DNA from: Cyclobacteriaceae bacterium
Lineage (GTDB): Bacteria; Bacteroidota; Bacteroidia; Cytophagales; Cyclobacteriaceae
DNA: 64,000 bases
Assembly: GCA_025808415.1 (NCBI GenBank)
Contig: CP075525.1
Location: 1,349,501-1,413,500, forward strand
Direction: 5' to 3'
In this document: positions 53,180 through 61,692 of the stretch, piece by piece
Layout of the letters: each line of letters opens with the position of its first letter
Position numbering within the stretch: the stretch's first letter is position 1
The notes under the pieces: generated by a model
The model's database searches: none
What the model was told of the DNA's origin: nothing
Seen by the model: only the letters and a program-made list of their open reading frames with translations
Translations under genes and position numbers: made by a program

Positions 53180-54639
53180 TGCGGAAAGGATTCTTGTGCA
53201 AACTCCACCTTTTGCCAGTAGGGTGGTCGGTACCCGTTCTTTTCAATGAACGCTGCAATTTTTTGTTCCGTAGGGATTTTTACTTTTTGATAGATGTCAA
53301 CAAACGAATTATTCTTCAACGCCCGGGTGGCGTTCATGCCTTCCGGGATAATGCCCGGCTTGCCCAACTTGTTCTGTAAAATGGAATAGCCTTTTACTAT
53401 TCGGGCAAGCGGTAATAGAAATGGGTTGTAGGAAATATCCATGCCGGCATTGGCGCGCTCCAGCAAGGCATCCATAACGGCATTGTCTATATGATCTTTC
53501 ATAAGTGTTTCCGGGTCACTCCATTCCGCGACTATGGAAAGTTGCGGATCGTACTCGAGGTCAGAGGGCATTTGGGTAACAAAATTTTCAACGCCAAAGG
53601 TGTTAAGCCATTTTGCTGTGCCAGGCGAAGAAATGGTTGATTCAGCCCGCCATAATTTTAGCCCATGTTTTTGGTAGGCAAAAGAGCCAACTTCCGAACA
53701 AAACATGGCTGAGGAATCGTAAAAATCCATTTTAAAATCGTAGGGGATATGCCTGCGGTTAGTCTCGTCCAGTGCAGTTTTTGCAACATGGTGCGGAAGC
53801 ATAGGGTTGTTGATCAATTGCGGTAAATCAGCCCGGGGCCGTAAAACCATAAAGCGTAGTTTTTTATCTCCCAGGTATTCTTCTGCCGTGGCAATGGCTA
53901 CACCTTTTTCAATGTGTGCTTCAATGAAACTGGCCTTACCCGTTTCGTCAACATGCAGCAGTGCTACATGCGAAAAATTTCCCGGGTAGTCGTTGCCACG
54001 CGAAATAAAAGCAGATACTTCAGCCCCACCACGCGAAACAAACAAGTCGCCACTATGCACCGTAATGCCTTGTAGGGTTGCGGAGGGTGTTACAGAAGGT
54101 TCGATTGTTACGTATTGAACAGGATTGAAGTTCACAGTATCCGCTTGTAGTAACACTTCTTCTATGGCTGCCCGCATACCATAGAGTAATGAATAGAGTG
54201 TTGCACGCTGTGCAGGATCATTTACATTCCAGTACCGGGATTGTCGTTTGATAAAATGCCTGATAGTAGTGTATTGTTCGAGGTATTCTTTTGATTGACC
54301 GGAGGCAGCCACCACGGCCGACCATTCAAAAAATTCAATTAATAACTGCTTGAGTCGATTGTCATTGAACTTTATTGAGTCGTCTTTTTCCAGTTGTGTA
54401 AAAAGAATGTTTACTGAAGTTCGTCTGGTGTACTCGAGCGAATCCACAAATGAACGGTAACGGGTTTTTAAACTTGTGAATTCTGCCTCAAGACTTTTCC
54501 AATGCCCGTCCATATTCCAGACAAAGGGTTCTGATTCGGCAACAAGAAAGGATGGCGACTCGCCATCGGGGATCATAAGCAATAAGTAAGCTACGATGAG
54601 CGGTATTGAAATCCGCAGCAGAATCTTTAGCCTCTTCAT
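53176..54639 (-). CDS. YiiX/YebB-like NlpC/P60-family cysteine hydrolase
   Basis: This 487-residue protein has an N-terminal hydrophobic segment (LKILLRISIPLIVAYLLLMI), then a helical region, then the YiiX-like permuted NlpC/P60 domain. The catalytic residues appear as His in NFSHVALLHV and Cys in SAMFCSEVGSFAY, after a GDLFVSRGG start. Such enzymes act on acyl groups or small peptides of the envelope. The N-terminal half (about 30-180) has no recognised domain. It begins 4 bp from the polyprenol-P mannosyltransferase stop, with the ATGs arranged for coupling, and it converges on the permease gene. Confidence 0.85.
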   Translation of the reverse strand: MKRLKILLRISIPLIVAYLLLMIPDGESPSFLVAESEPFVWNMDGHWKSLEAEFTSLKTRYRSFVDSLEYTRRTSVNILFTQLEKDDSIKFNDNRLKQLLIEFFEWSAVVAASGQSKEYLEQYTTIRHFIKRQSRYWNVNDPAQRATLYSLLYGMRAAIEEVLLQADTVNFNPVQYVTIEPSVTPSATLQGITVHSGDLFVSRGGAEVSAFISRGNDYPGNFSHVALLHVDETGKASFIEAHIEKGVAIATAEEYLGDKKLRFMVLRPRADLPQLINNPMLPHHVAKTALDETNRRHIPYDFKMDFYDSSAMFCSEVGSFAYQKHGLKLWRAESTISSPGTAKWLNTFGVENFVTQMPSDLEYDPQLSIVAEWSDPETLMKDHIDNAVMDALLERANAGMDISYNPFLLPLARIVKGYSILQNKLGKPGIIPEGMNATRALKNNSFVDIYQKVKIPTEQKIAAFIEKNGYRPPYWQKVEFAQESFPH

Positions 54640-55385
54640 GCTCGCAGTTTACGGTATTTTTTAAACCAGCTTTGTACCTCCAATTGCAAGACACCAAAAA
54701 AGGCTTCTTTAAAAATGCCGGCCGACATTTTCGATTGTCCGCGGGTGCGTTCGGTAAAGATTATCGGTACTTCTTTAAGCCTGAAACCGTATTTCCACGT
54801 TTTGAATTTCAACTCAATCTGAAACGCATACCCTACAAATTTAATTTCCTGCAGGGGAATGGTCTCCAGTACTTTTCTACGGTAGCAAATGAATCCTGCC
54901 GTGGTATCGTGCACGGGCATGGAGGTAATAAGGCGAACGTACCAACTGGCAAACCACGAAAGCAGTACGCGCCCCATGGGCCAGTTCACTACATTTACCC
55001 CGGTGACGTAACGCGAACCAATGGCCATATCGTAATTTTCGGTTTCACAAGCCTCAATCAACCGCAAGAGGTCTTTGGGGTCATGCGAAAAATCAGCATC
55101 CATTTCCAAAACAAAGGCATAACCCTTTTCGAGGGCATAGTGAAAGCCGGCTATATAGGCTGTACCGAGTCCTTGTTTGCCTTGCCGCTTTAGTAAATGC
55201 AGGCGTGTAGTTAACTGGTTATATTTTTTTTGCAGGTCTTCAACCAGTTGTGCGGTGCCGTCAGGGGAATTATCGTCAACCACTAAAATATCTACGGGGC
55301 GATCAAGGGAAAACACCGCGTTAACCATTAACCCGATGTTTTCCCGTTCGTTATACGTAGGGATTATAACTATAGCGTTGCTCAA
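54636..55385 (-). CDS. Polyprenol-phosphate mannosyltransferase-like GT2 glycosyltransferase
   Basis: This 249-residue GT-A enzyme has the DPM1-type start VIIPTYNERENIGLM, the nucleotide-binding VVDDNSPDGTAQLVE, the DXD-like EMDADFSHDPKDL, and GSRYVTGVNVVNWP. It has no C-terminal membrane domain, as in soluble DPM1-type enzymes. It should transfer a hexose, probably mannose, from a GDP-sugar to polyprenol phosphate on the cytoplasmic face. The sugar is inferred from the family. It overlaps the downstream YiiX-like gene by 4 bp. Confidence 0.9.
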   Translation of the reverse strand: MSNAIVIIPTYNERENIGLMVNAVFSLDRPVDILVVDDNSPDGTAQLVEDLQKKYNQLTTRLHLLKRQGKQGLGTAYIAGFHYALEKGYAFVLEMDADFSHDPKDLLRLIEACETENYDMAIGSRYVTGVNVVNWPMGRVLLSWFASWYVRLITSMPVHDTTAGFICYRRKVLETIPLQEIKFVGYAFQIELKFKTWKYGFRLKEVPIIFTERTRGQSKMSAGIFKEAFFGVLQLEVQSWFKKYRKLRA

Positions 55386-55473
55386 TGTGGGGTAGTCAAA
55401 TTTTGCGTAAAGTTAATCAATTTGCTTACCCCGTCCAGTTGGTTTGCGATGAGCGGCTATCGAAAAGTGTAGC

Positions 55474-57606
55474 TCACGCCAGTTCTACTTCATGCAGTTC
55501 TTTCGCCAGCTTCTGCTGTATTTCAAACGGCACTTGTGCAAACTCGGCAAAGCGTTGCGTAAAGCTGGCCCGCCCTTGCGACAATGAACGTAAGGTTGTT
55601 GAGTATCTATCCAATTCGGCTAAGGGCGTACGCGCTTTAATTACCTGGTATTTACCTTTCGAGTCTATTCCCATAATCATGGATCTTCGCGTTTGCAAGT
55701 CTCCCATAACTTCACCCATAATTTCTTCAGGTACCAGAATTTCAAGATCATAGATAGGTTCCAACAGGGTAGGTTCGGCATTCATAAAGGCTTCTTTAAA
55801 GGCCATCATGCCGGCAATTTTAAAGGAAATATCGTTTGAGTCTACCGGGTGCATTTTGCCATCGTACACCATTACGCGCACATCGCGTACGTAGGAATTT
55901 GTAACAGGGCCTTGCTCCATTTTTTCCATAATGCCCTTTTGTATGGAAGGGATAAACCGCGTATCGATTACACCCCCCACGATACAATTATAGAATACCA
56001 ACTTACCGCCCCATTCCAGGTCGATTACTTCTTTGCCCCGTACGGAAAATTCTGTGGGTTCAGGCATCCCTTCAGCATAGGGTTCGATTTTCAGGTGCAC
56101 CTCACCAAACTGCCCGGCACCACCCGATTGTTTTTTATGACGGTACATGGCCTGTGCCGGTTTGCGAATGGTTTCGCGATACGAAATGCGCGGGGCAATG
56201 AAATCAACATGTAGTTTGTAAACATTTTCCAAAAACCATTTACAAACGGCCAGGTGCATTTCGCCTTGTGCGGCAATAATCAGTTGCCTGAGTTCACGGG
56301 AGTAACCAACTTCAACCGTTGGATCTTCCTGGTGTATTTTATTCAGCACCTCACCAATTTTTTCATCGTCACCTTTACTTTGTGCCACAACGGCTGTCCG
56401 TATGCGAGGCTCGGGGTATTCAATCGGTTTTATGGTAATGTCAAATCCTTTGGCGCGCAGGGTTTGGTTGGTATAGGTGTCTTTAAGTTTTAGTGTGGCA
56501 CCGATGTCACCGGCCACAAGCTTATCGACAGGGTTTCGTGTTTTTCCGTCCATTATAAAGAGTTGGTGGAATTTTTCTACCGCACCTGTTTGGCTGTTGA
56601 TCAGTTCGGAAGATGAGGTGACCTCTCCGGAAATTACTTTGAAGAAGGTAAGTTTTCCAAGGTTAGGTTCAAGGTGTGTCTTAAACACGAAGAGTGCCGT
56701 TGGTTGGGTTGAATCAAAAGCAATTTCTTTTCCATCGATTGTAGTTTCAGGTTTTGCCTCCAGCGGTGAGGGCGCAACGTTATCGATAAAACCCATCATG
56801 CGACCGCTGCCCATATTTTTTTTGGCTGACATGACAAAAACAGGGAACACATCGTGGTGGATCATGCCGAGTTTTAGCCCGGCACGCATTTCATCCTCAT
56901 CCAACGTGCCTTGTTCAAAATATTTCTCCATTAATTTCTCATCATTCTCAGCAGCTTTTTCTACGAGTTCATTGTGCAGACGATTGGCTTTTTCTTTTTC
57001 GCTATCTGGGATAGGAAGTTTTTCGGGCTTGCCACCTTCTGCCGGAAATTTATACATCACCATTTTCAGTAAATCAATGATGGCGTTAAATCCTTCGCCT
57101 TGATTTACCGGGTATTGCATTTGGGTTACGGCATTGCCGAAAGATTGCTTCAGGGATTCAAGTGCCTGATCAAAATTCGATTTCGGATGGTCAACCTGGT
57201 TAATGGCAAAGATGACCGGCTTACTAAACTGGTCGGCATAATTCCAGATCAATTCAGTGCTTACCTCTACGCCTTGCTGGGCGTTGATCACGACTACACA
57301 TGTATCGGCCACGCGCAAGGCCGAAACCATTTCACCAACAAAGTCATCAAAGCCGGGTGTATCGATAATGTTGATTTTATAATCACGCCATTCGGTGTGT
57401 AAAACTGTAGCAAAAATTGAGTTGCCGCGTTCGTGTTCTATCTCGTGAAAATCAGAAACGGTATTCTGTCCTTCGATTGTGCCCCTGCGATGGGTGATAC
57501 CCGCCTCAAAAATCATGTCTTCGGCAAGCAGGGTCTTGCCGCTTTTTGGGGCGCCCAGCAGTACGATGTTCTTCAGGTGTTTTTCGTCATATACCTTCAT
57601 AGTCAT
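55474..57606 (-). CDS. EF-G-like translational GTPase (divergent paralog)
   Basis: This 710-residue protein has the five-domain layout of elongation factor G. The GTPase motifs are divergent: the P-loop is GAPKSGKT, motif G3 is DTPGFDDF rather than DTPGHVDF, and motif G4 is NQVD rather than NKxD. The switch I Thr region reads NSIFATVLH. Domain IV holds GGAGQFGEVHLKIEPY, and domain V ends in TQRFAEFAQVP. Such paralogs (EF-G2-type) often lack canonical translocation activity. The canonical fusA should lie elsewhere. A second in-frame ATG lies two codons downstream (57600). It is a single-gene unit, with 316 bp before the next gene. Confidence 0.92.
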   Translation of the reverse strand: MTMKVYDEKHLKNIVLLGAPKSGKTLLAEDMIFEAGITHRRGTIEGQNTVSDFHEIEHERGNSIFATVLHTEWRDYKINIIDTPGFDDFVGEMVSALRVADTCVVVINAQQGVEVSTELIWNYADQFSKPVIFAINQVDHPKSNFDQALESLKQSFGNAVTQMQYPVNQGEGFNAIIDLLKMVMYKFPAEGGKPEKLPIPDSEKEKANRLHNELVEKAAENDEKLMEKYFEQGTLDEDEMRAGLKLGMIHHDVFPVFVMSAKKNMGSGRMMGFIDNVAPSPLEAKPETTIDGKEIAFDSTQPTALFVFKTHLEPNLGKLTFFKVISGEVTSSSELINSQTGAVEKFHQLFIMDGKTRNPVDKLVAGDIGATLKLKDTYTNQTLRAKGFDITIKPIEYPEPRIRTAVVAQSKGDDEKIGEVLNKIHQEDPTVEVGYSRELRQLIIAAQGEMHLAVCKWFLENVYKLHVDFIAPRISYRETIRKPAQAMYRHKKQSGGAGQFGEVHLKIEPYAEGMPEPTEFSVRGKEVIDLEWGGKLVFYNCIVGGVIDTRFIPSIQKGIMEKMEQGPVTNSYVRDVRVMVYDGKMHPVDSNDISFKIAGMMAFKEAFMNAEPTLLEPIYDLEILVPEEIMGEVMGDLQTRRSMIMGIDSKGKYQVIKARTPLAELDRYSTTLRSLSQGRASFTQRFAEFAQVPFEIQQKLAKELHEVELA

Positions 57607-57831
57607 AAAGTTTTAATGTTACTTGGGATAAGACCGTATGGCCTGTCAATAGCGCACACGTATGTTGTGTCAACCTTGAGTTTGATGTGGAAATGCGCTC
57701 ACAATGATTTTCCATAAGCAAATGGTTACGTGAGACGATTTTGAGAAAAGGGAATTGAATTTATGAATAAATATTCAAAAACAGAACCTTCAGTTCAAAT
57801 GGCTTTAAACTGATAAAAACACCGTTATTTA

Positions 57832-57845
57832 ATGATTTAAATCAA
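57832..57845. promoter_or_regulatory. FNR-like palindrome upstream of yceI
   Basis: ATGAT-TTAA-ATCAA differs at one base from the FNR/CRP-type TTGAT-N4-ATCAA, and its core TGATTTAAATCA is a perfect 12-bp palindrome. It lies 78 bp before the YceI ATG, in the 316-bp spacer 57607-57922. The rest of that spacer shows no gene. Confidence 0.45.
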
Positions 57846-57922
57846 GGGTTATACTGACTACCATCAGCATGCTGCGGTGTAGCCACACCTAATTTTATGC
57901 ACATAAACAGGTCGAGAAAACC

Positions 57923-58507
57923 ATGACAAAGAAAACAGTACCCCACCTCATTCTGCTTACCGGATTGCTTTTATTTTCTTATATGCTTAAGGCACAGACG
58001 CTTTATAAAGGTAAGCAAGTTAAAATGTCGGTTATTGGCAGTTCAACCCTGCACGAATGGGAATCGGAAGTAACCCAGGTAGAGAGCAATGGAACGCTAA
58101 CCCTTGATGGTAGCCAGCTTACAGCCATTAAAGATGTTGTGGTAAAAATGCCGGTTACCGGAATAAAAAGCACCAAAGGCAGAACCATGGATAATAAAAC
58201 CTATGAAGCCTTTAACTCCGATAAAAACCCCACCATTCAGTATAAACTTACCAGCGCCAGGATTTCAGGAAGTGGCGAGTATACGGTAACGGCAAATGGA
58301 AACTTATCCATGGCAGGAGCAACCAAGCCCATTGAGCTTGTTGCCAAGGCTAAAGTGCTTGCCAATGGCGATGTGCAGATTTCAGGCTCACAAAAATTGA
58401 ACATGAAAGACTTTAATATGACACCGCCTACGGCCATGATGGGAGCCATAAAAGTTGGCGAAGAAGTAACCGTAAGGTTTGATATCACCTTAACACCAAA
58501 CAAATAA
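57923..58507 (+). CDS. YceI-family periplasmic lipid-binding-like protein
   Basis: This 194-residue protein has a signal peptide (cleavage after MLKAQ) and the YceI lipocalin-like start VIGSSTLHEWESEVTQV. Regularly spaced beta-strands follow (GTLTLDGSQL, PTIQYKLTSARISGSGEY, DVQISGSQKLNMKDFNMTPP). YceI domains bind long isoprenoid or fatty lipids in the periplasm. It is followed, after 50 bp, by a porin-like gene on the same strand. Both sit behind an FNR-like palindrome. Confidence 0.92.
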   Translation: MTKKTVPHLILLTGLLLFSYMLKAQTLYKGKQVKMSVIGSSTLHEWESEVTQVESNGTLTLDGSQLTAIKDVVVKMPVTGIKSTKGRTMDNKTYEAFNSDKNPTIQYKLTSARISGSGEYTVTANGNLSMAGATKPIELVAKAKVLANGDVQISGSQKLNMKDFNMTPPTAMMGAIKVGEEVTVRFDITLTPNK

Positions 58508-58557
58508 CCCAAACTGAATTTTAAACTTTAACAATTAACCTTTAACATAAAACAAAT

Positions 58558-59916
58558 ATGAAAACCAATGTCACTAAAATAAAACTATTGGGCATAGCCA
58601 TGCTAATGGTTTTTGGTTCACGTGTAATGGCCCAACAACCGGCCATACAATATTTCCGTCCGTATGACCAACGCGGAATAAATGTATTCGAAACTACTAA
58701 GGAAGATACTGTTGAGTATGATGGTTTCAAGCTTCGCATCGGTGCGGGCTTTACCCAAGGGTATCAAAAATTGAAGCATAAAAACGGAATTGATCCCACC
58801 GGATTGTATGAAATGGGTGGAGGTTTTCCGCTGGCACAAGCTAACTTTAACATTGATGTGCAACTGTACGATGGTGTAGCATTGAACCTTGTTTCTTACA
58901 TGTCATCTCACCACCACAACGAATTTTGGGTGAAAGGTGGTTACCTGCAAGTAGATAAAGTTACTTTCCTGAATAGTGAGTTTATGAACAACCTGTGGAA
59001 AAACTTAACCTTGAAAGTAGGCCACATGGAAATAAACTATGGTGATGCTCACTTCCGCAGAAGCGATGGTGGCCATACGTTATGGAACCCCTGGATTGAA
59101 AACAACATCATGGATGCATTTACTACTGAAATTGGTGCCGAGTTATACTGGAAAAAAGATGGTATCATAGCCATGATAGCCATGACCGATGGTGAAATAC
59201 AAGGCAACGTTGCTGCTCCTTCACAACCGGCCGGTGCAAAACGTAAACCTGCCATTTATGGTAAACTGGGATACGATAAACAATTGCAAGATAACCTAAG
59301 GGTGCGTTTAACTGGGTCATTCTATTCCACAAAATCCTCTGTAAACAATACCATTTTTGGTGGCGACCGTACGGGCTCCAATTACCAGTTTGTTATGGAC
59401 AATGCACCCGTTACGGTTACCGGTAATTATACCTCTGGTCGCTTTAACCCTGGTTTCCGCGACAACGTAACTACCTTTGTGATCAATCCTTTTATAAAAT
59501 TCAGCGGACTTGAAGTATTCGGGACGTTTGAATTTGCGAAAGGCAAAAACCAATTTGAAAATGGTGAGGGCACTAACCCTGCCCGCGCGGCCATTGACGA
59601 TCGCAAAGCCGACCAGATTGCCGCTGAAGCCCTCTACCGTTTTGGTAAGAACGAAAAATTCTATTTCGGTGGCCGTTACATAACCGTAAATGCCACTGTT
59701 GCCGAAGGTGTTACCGCAGCGAATGCCGGCATTCAATATGATGTTACCATTGACCGTCTGTCCATTGGTGGTGGTTGGTTCATTACCCGCAACATTTTAT
59801 TGAAGGGTGAGTATGTGAACCAAAATTATGATGGTTTCCCGAACACGGGTGCCAACAACAGGTTTTTTGAAGGTAACTTTAAAGGATTCGTTATTCAAGG
59901 TGCAATCTCCTTCTAG
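58558..59916 (+). CDS. Porin-like outer membrane beta-barrel protein
   Basis: This 452-residue protein has a signal peptide (cleavage after RVMAQ). It shows about 16-18 predicted strands with aromatic girdles (GGFPLAQANFNIDVQLYDGV; ITRNILLKGEYVNQNYDGF) and ends in GAISF, the terminal Phe typical of outer membrane barrels. It resembles the porin-like proteins often paired with YceI in Bacteroidota. The transported substrate is unknown. A strong terminator follows at 59937. Confidence 0.8.
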   Translation: MKTNVTKIKLLGIAMLMVFGSRVMAQQPAIQYFRPYDQRGINVFETTKEDTVEYDGFKLRIGAGFTQGYQKLKHKNGIDPTGLYEMGGGFPLAQANFNIDVQLYDGVALNLVSYMSSHHHNEFWVKGGYLQVDKVTFLNSEFMNNLWKNLTLKVGHMEINYGDAHFRRSDGGHTLWNPWIENNIMDAFTTEIGAELYWKKDGIIAMIAMTDGEIQGNVAAPSQPAGAKRKPAIYGKLGYDKQLQDNLRVRLTGSFYSTKSSVNNTIFGGDRTGSNYQFVMDNAPVTVTGNYTSGRFNPGFRDNVTTFVINPFIKFSGLEVFGTFEFAKGKNQFENGEGTNPARAAIDDRKADQIAAEALYRFGKNEKFYFGGRYITVNATVAEGVTAANAGIQYDVTIDRLSIGGGWFITRNILLKGEYVNQNYDGFPNTGANNRFFEGNFKGFVIQGAISF

Positions 59917-59936
59917 TAGAGCTTAATAATGAAGTG

Positions 59937-59966
59937 AAAGGCCGGTTTAATCAACCGGCCTTTTTT
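59937..59966. terminator. Bidirectional intrinsic terminator between porin and speA
   Basis: An 11-bp stem (AAAGGCCGGTT, 59937-59947, and AACCGGCCTTT, 59953-59963) has a 5-nt loop, runs into T residues on the plus strand, and has an A-rich 5' flank for the minus strand. It can serve the porin gene and, in the other direction, speA, whose stop is at 60001. Confidence 0.88.
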
Positions 59967-60000
59967 GTTATAGACTTTAATTTTATGAATGTTGTTCAGG

Positions 60001-61395
60001 TTACTTCTGAAAACCGAGAAGCTTAAGCATACTCTCCTGCGTTTGTTCAGGTGCAAATAGCTTGGTTGAAATTTCGCCATCCTCATTCCGGTCAATCAGC
60101 ACATGTTTGGGTGCAGGAATCAGGCAATGCTGAATGCCACCATACCCGCCTAATGATTCCTGGTATGCACCGGTGTGGAAAAAGCCAATGTACAATGGCT
60201 CTTCATCGTTGATCATTGGTAAAAATACTTCCCCGGTATGTGCTTCGGAGTTGTAATAATCATGGCTGTCGCAGGTTAAGCCACCCATGTTTACTTTATG
60301 GTAGGGATCATCCCATTTATTGAGCGCCAACAAGATGTATTTTTGGTTCAATCCCCAGGCATCGGGTAAATGTGTGATAAACGAGCCGTTGATCATATAC
60401 CAAAGCTCCTTATCGTTTTGCAGTTTTTGATCCACCACCTGGTATAACACGGCACCGCTTTCGCCTACGGTGTAGCTTCCAAACTCGGTAAAGATATTCG
60501 GAACGGCTACATTGTTCTTTTCGCAAATCCACTTGATGTTTTCTACAATCTGCTCGATCATGTACTTGTAATCGTAATTGAACCAAAGCGACTGCTTGAT
60601 GGGGAAACCACCACCAATATCAATGGAGTCAAGTGTTGGGCAGATTTTTTTGAGTTCGCAGTATTTAAAAATGAAACGGCTTAGTTCACTCCAGTAATAG
60701 GCCGTGTCTTTTATCCCGGTGTTGATAAAGAAGTGAAGCATTTTAAGGGATGCTTTTTCACTTTTTTCTATTTTCTCTCTATAAAGCGAATTAATGTCAC
60801 TGTAGCGAATGCCCAAGCGTGAGGTATAAAATTCAAACTTAGGTTCTTCATCCGCTGCTACCCGTATGCCAACCTGGTAAGGTTTGTTAACGTGTGCTTC
60901 ATAATGATCAATCTCGCTCAGGTTGTCCAGTATCGGAATGCAATTATTGAAGCCATCGTTCAATAATTCGGTGATGTATTGCCGGTACAATGGCATTTTA
61001 AAACCATTGCAAATAATATAGGTGTCTTTCGAGATTTTACCTTGATCAAATAAGCTTCGCACAATCGGAATATCGAACGATGATGAAGTTTCTATATGCA
61101 CATCGTTCTTCAGGGCCTCTTCCAACACAAACGAAAAGTGTGATGATTTCGTGCAGTAACAATAGGTGTACGTTCCGTTGTATTTGAACTTTTCCATGGC
61201 CGCCTGAAAAGTGGCCTTGGCGTACCGGATGTTTTCACTTATGCGGGGCAGATAGGTGAGCTTCAGCGGTGTGCCATACTCTTTTATAATGTCCATCAAC
61301 GGTACATCATTAAACAGTAATTCGTGATCGCGTACTTTAAATTCTTTTTGCGGGAACTCAAAGGTTTGTTCAATCAGTTCGCGGTAGCTCTTCAT
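60001..61395 (-). CDS. speA: Biosynthetic-type arginine decarboxylase (short form)
   Basis: This 464-residue PLP enzyme decarboxylates arginine to agmatine. It belongs to the alanine racemase-like (fold III) group: the PLP lysine lies in CYCTKSSHFSF near residue 82, the phosphate-binding glycines are in IDIGGGFPIKQ, and the substrate-binding Cys/Asp are in LTCDSHDYYNS. It is shorter than proteobacterial SpeA (about 630-660), lacking much of the helical insertion, as is common in Bacteroidota. It is divergent from the arginase-family gene and shares a 297-bp region with it. An arginine or DAP-type substrate is judged by overall similarity; activity is not proven. Confidence 0.88.
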   Translation of the reverse strand: MKSYRELIEQTFEFPQKEFKVRDHELLFNDVPLMDIIKEYGTPLKLTYLPRISENIRYAKATFQAAMEKFKYNGTYTYCYCTKSSHFSFVLEEALKNDVHIETSSSFDIPIVRSLFDQGKISKDTYIICNGFKMPLYRQYITELLNDGFNNCIPILDNLSEIDHYEAHVNKPYQVGIRVAADEEPKFEFYTSRLGIRYSDINSLYREKIEKSEKASLKMLHFFINTGIKDTAYYWSELSRFIFKYCELKKICPTLDSIDIGGGFPIKQSLWFNYDYKYMIEQIVENIKWICEKNNVAVPNIFTEFGSYTVGESGAVLYQVVDQKLQNDKELWYMINGSFITHLPDAWGLNQKYILLALNKWDDPYHKVNMGGLTCDSHDYYNSEAHTGEVFLPMINDEEPLYIGFFHTGAYQESLGGYGGIQHCLIPAPKHVLIDRNEDGEISTKLFAPEQTQESMLKLLGFQK

Positions 61396-61400
61396 TGTGG

Positions 61401-61490
61401 TGGTTCGTTATTCGTTATTCGTTATTGGTATTTAGTTAGGGTTGCCGCCCTTAGAAGGTGACCAACGAATAACCAGCAACCATTAACGAA
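61401..61490. repeat. Inverted repeat of TTCGTTA-type words upstream of speA
   Basis: The left arm (61401-61428) holds three tandem copies of TTCGTTA or TTCGTTAT. The right arm (61461-61490) is its approximate reverse complement (CCAACGAATAACC...TTAACGAA). The loop holds a GGGTTGCCGCCC-like segment. It lies just upstream of the speA start codon and 25 bp before the promoter-like element of the arginase gene. Confidence 0.6.
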
Positions 61491-61514
61491 TTAAAAAAGG
61501 ATGCAATATTGCCA

Positions 61515-61523
61515 TAAATTTGC
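61515..61523 (+). promoter_or_regulatory. Bacteroidota-type -7 element upstream of the leader peptide
   Basis: TAAATTTGC matches TAnnTTTGC. It lies 24 bp before the ATG of the short reading frame at 61547. The overlapping CATCTTTGC nearby is a second, weaker candidate. Confidence 0.5.
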
Positions 61524-61546
61524 CATCTTTGCAACGCATTCTAAGC

Positions 61547-61618
61547 ATGATAAATCGATACAACAAACTGCCTTTAGACCTGATTTACATTGGGTTACGT
61601 GCCCTGCCCGATTTCTAA
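61547..61618 (+). CDS. Putative 23-residue leader peptide upstream of the arginase-family gene
   Basis: An ATG-to-TAA frame of 24 codons encodes a peptide beginning MINRYNKLPLDL and ending RALPDF. It follows a -7 promoter-like element by 24 bp and ends 75 bp before the arginase start. It has two arginines and is too short for the usual gene finders. Its place, between a promoter and an amino-acid gene, is that of a translated attenuator or ribosome-stalling leader. No such leader is known to me for this gene, and no antiterminator or terminator pair was resolved. Confidence 0.4.
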   Translation: MINRYNKLPLDLIYIGLRALPDF

Positions 61619-61692
61619 GGGCGGATAAACTTTATCCTGTTTTTTCCATGTTGGTTGGTTTGTTTTAAGATTTGTTTAAATACTCTTTAGTC

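Noticed and set aside
54606..55193. 195-codon frame opposite the glycosyltransferase
   Set aside because: Antisense shadow of a well-supported gene.
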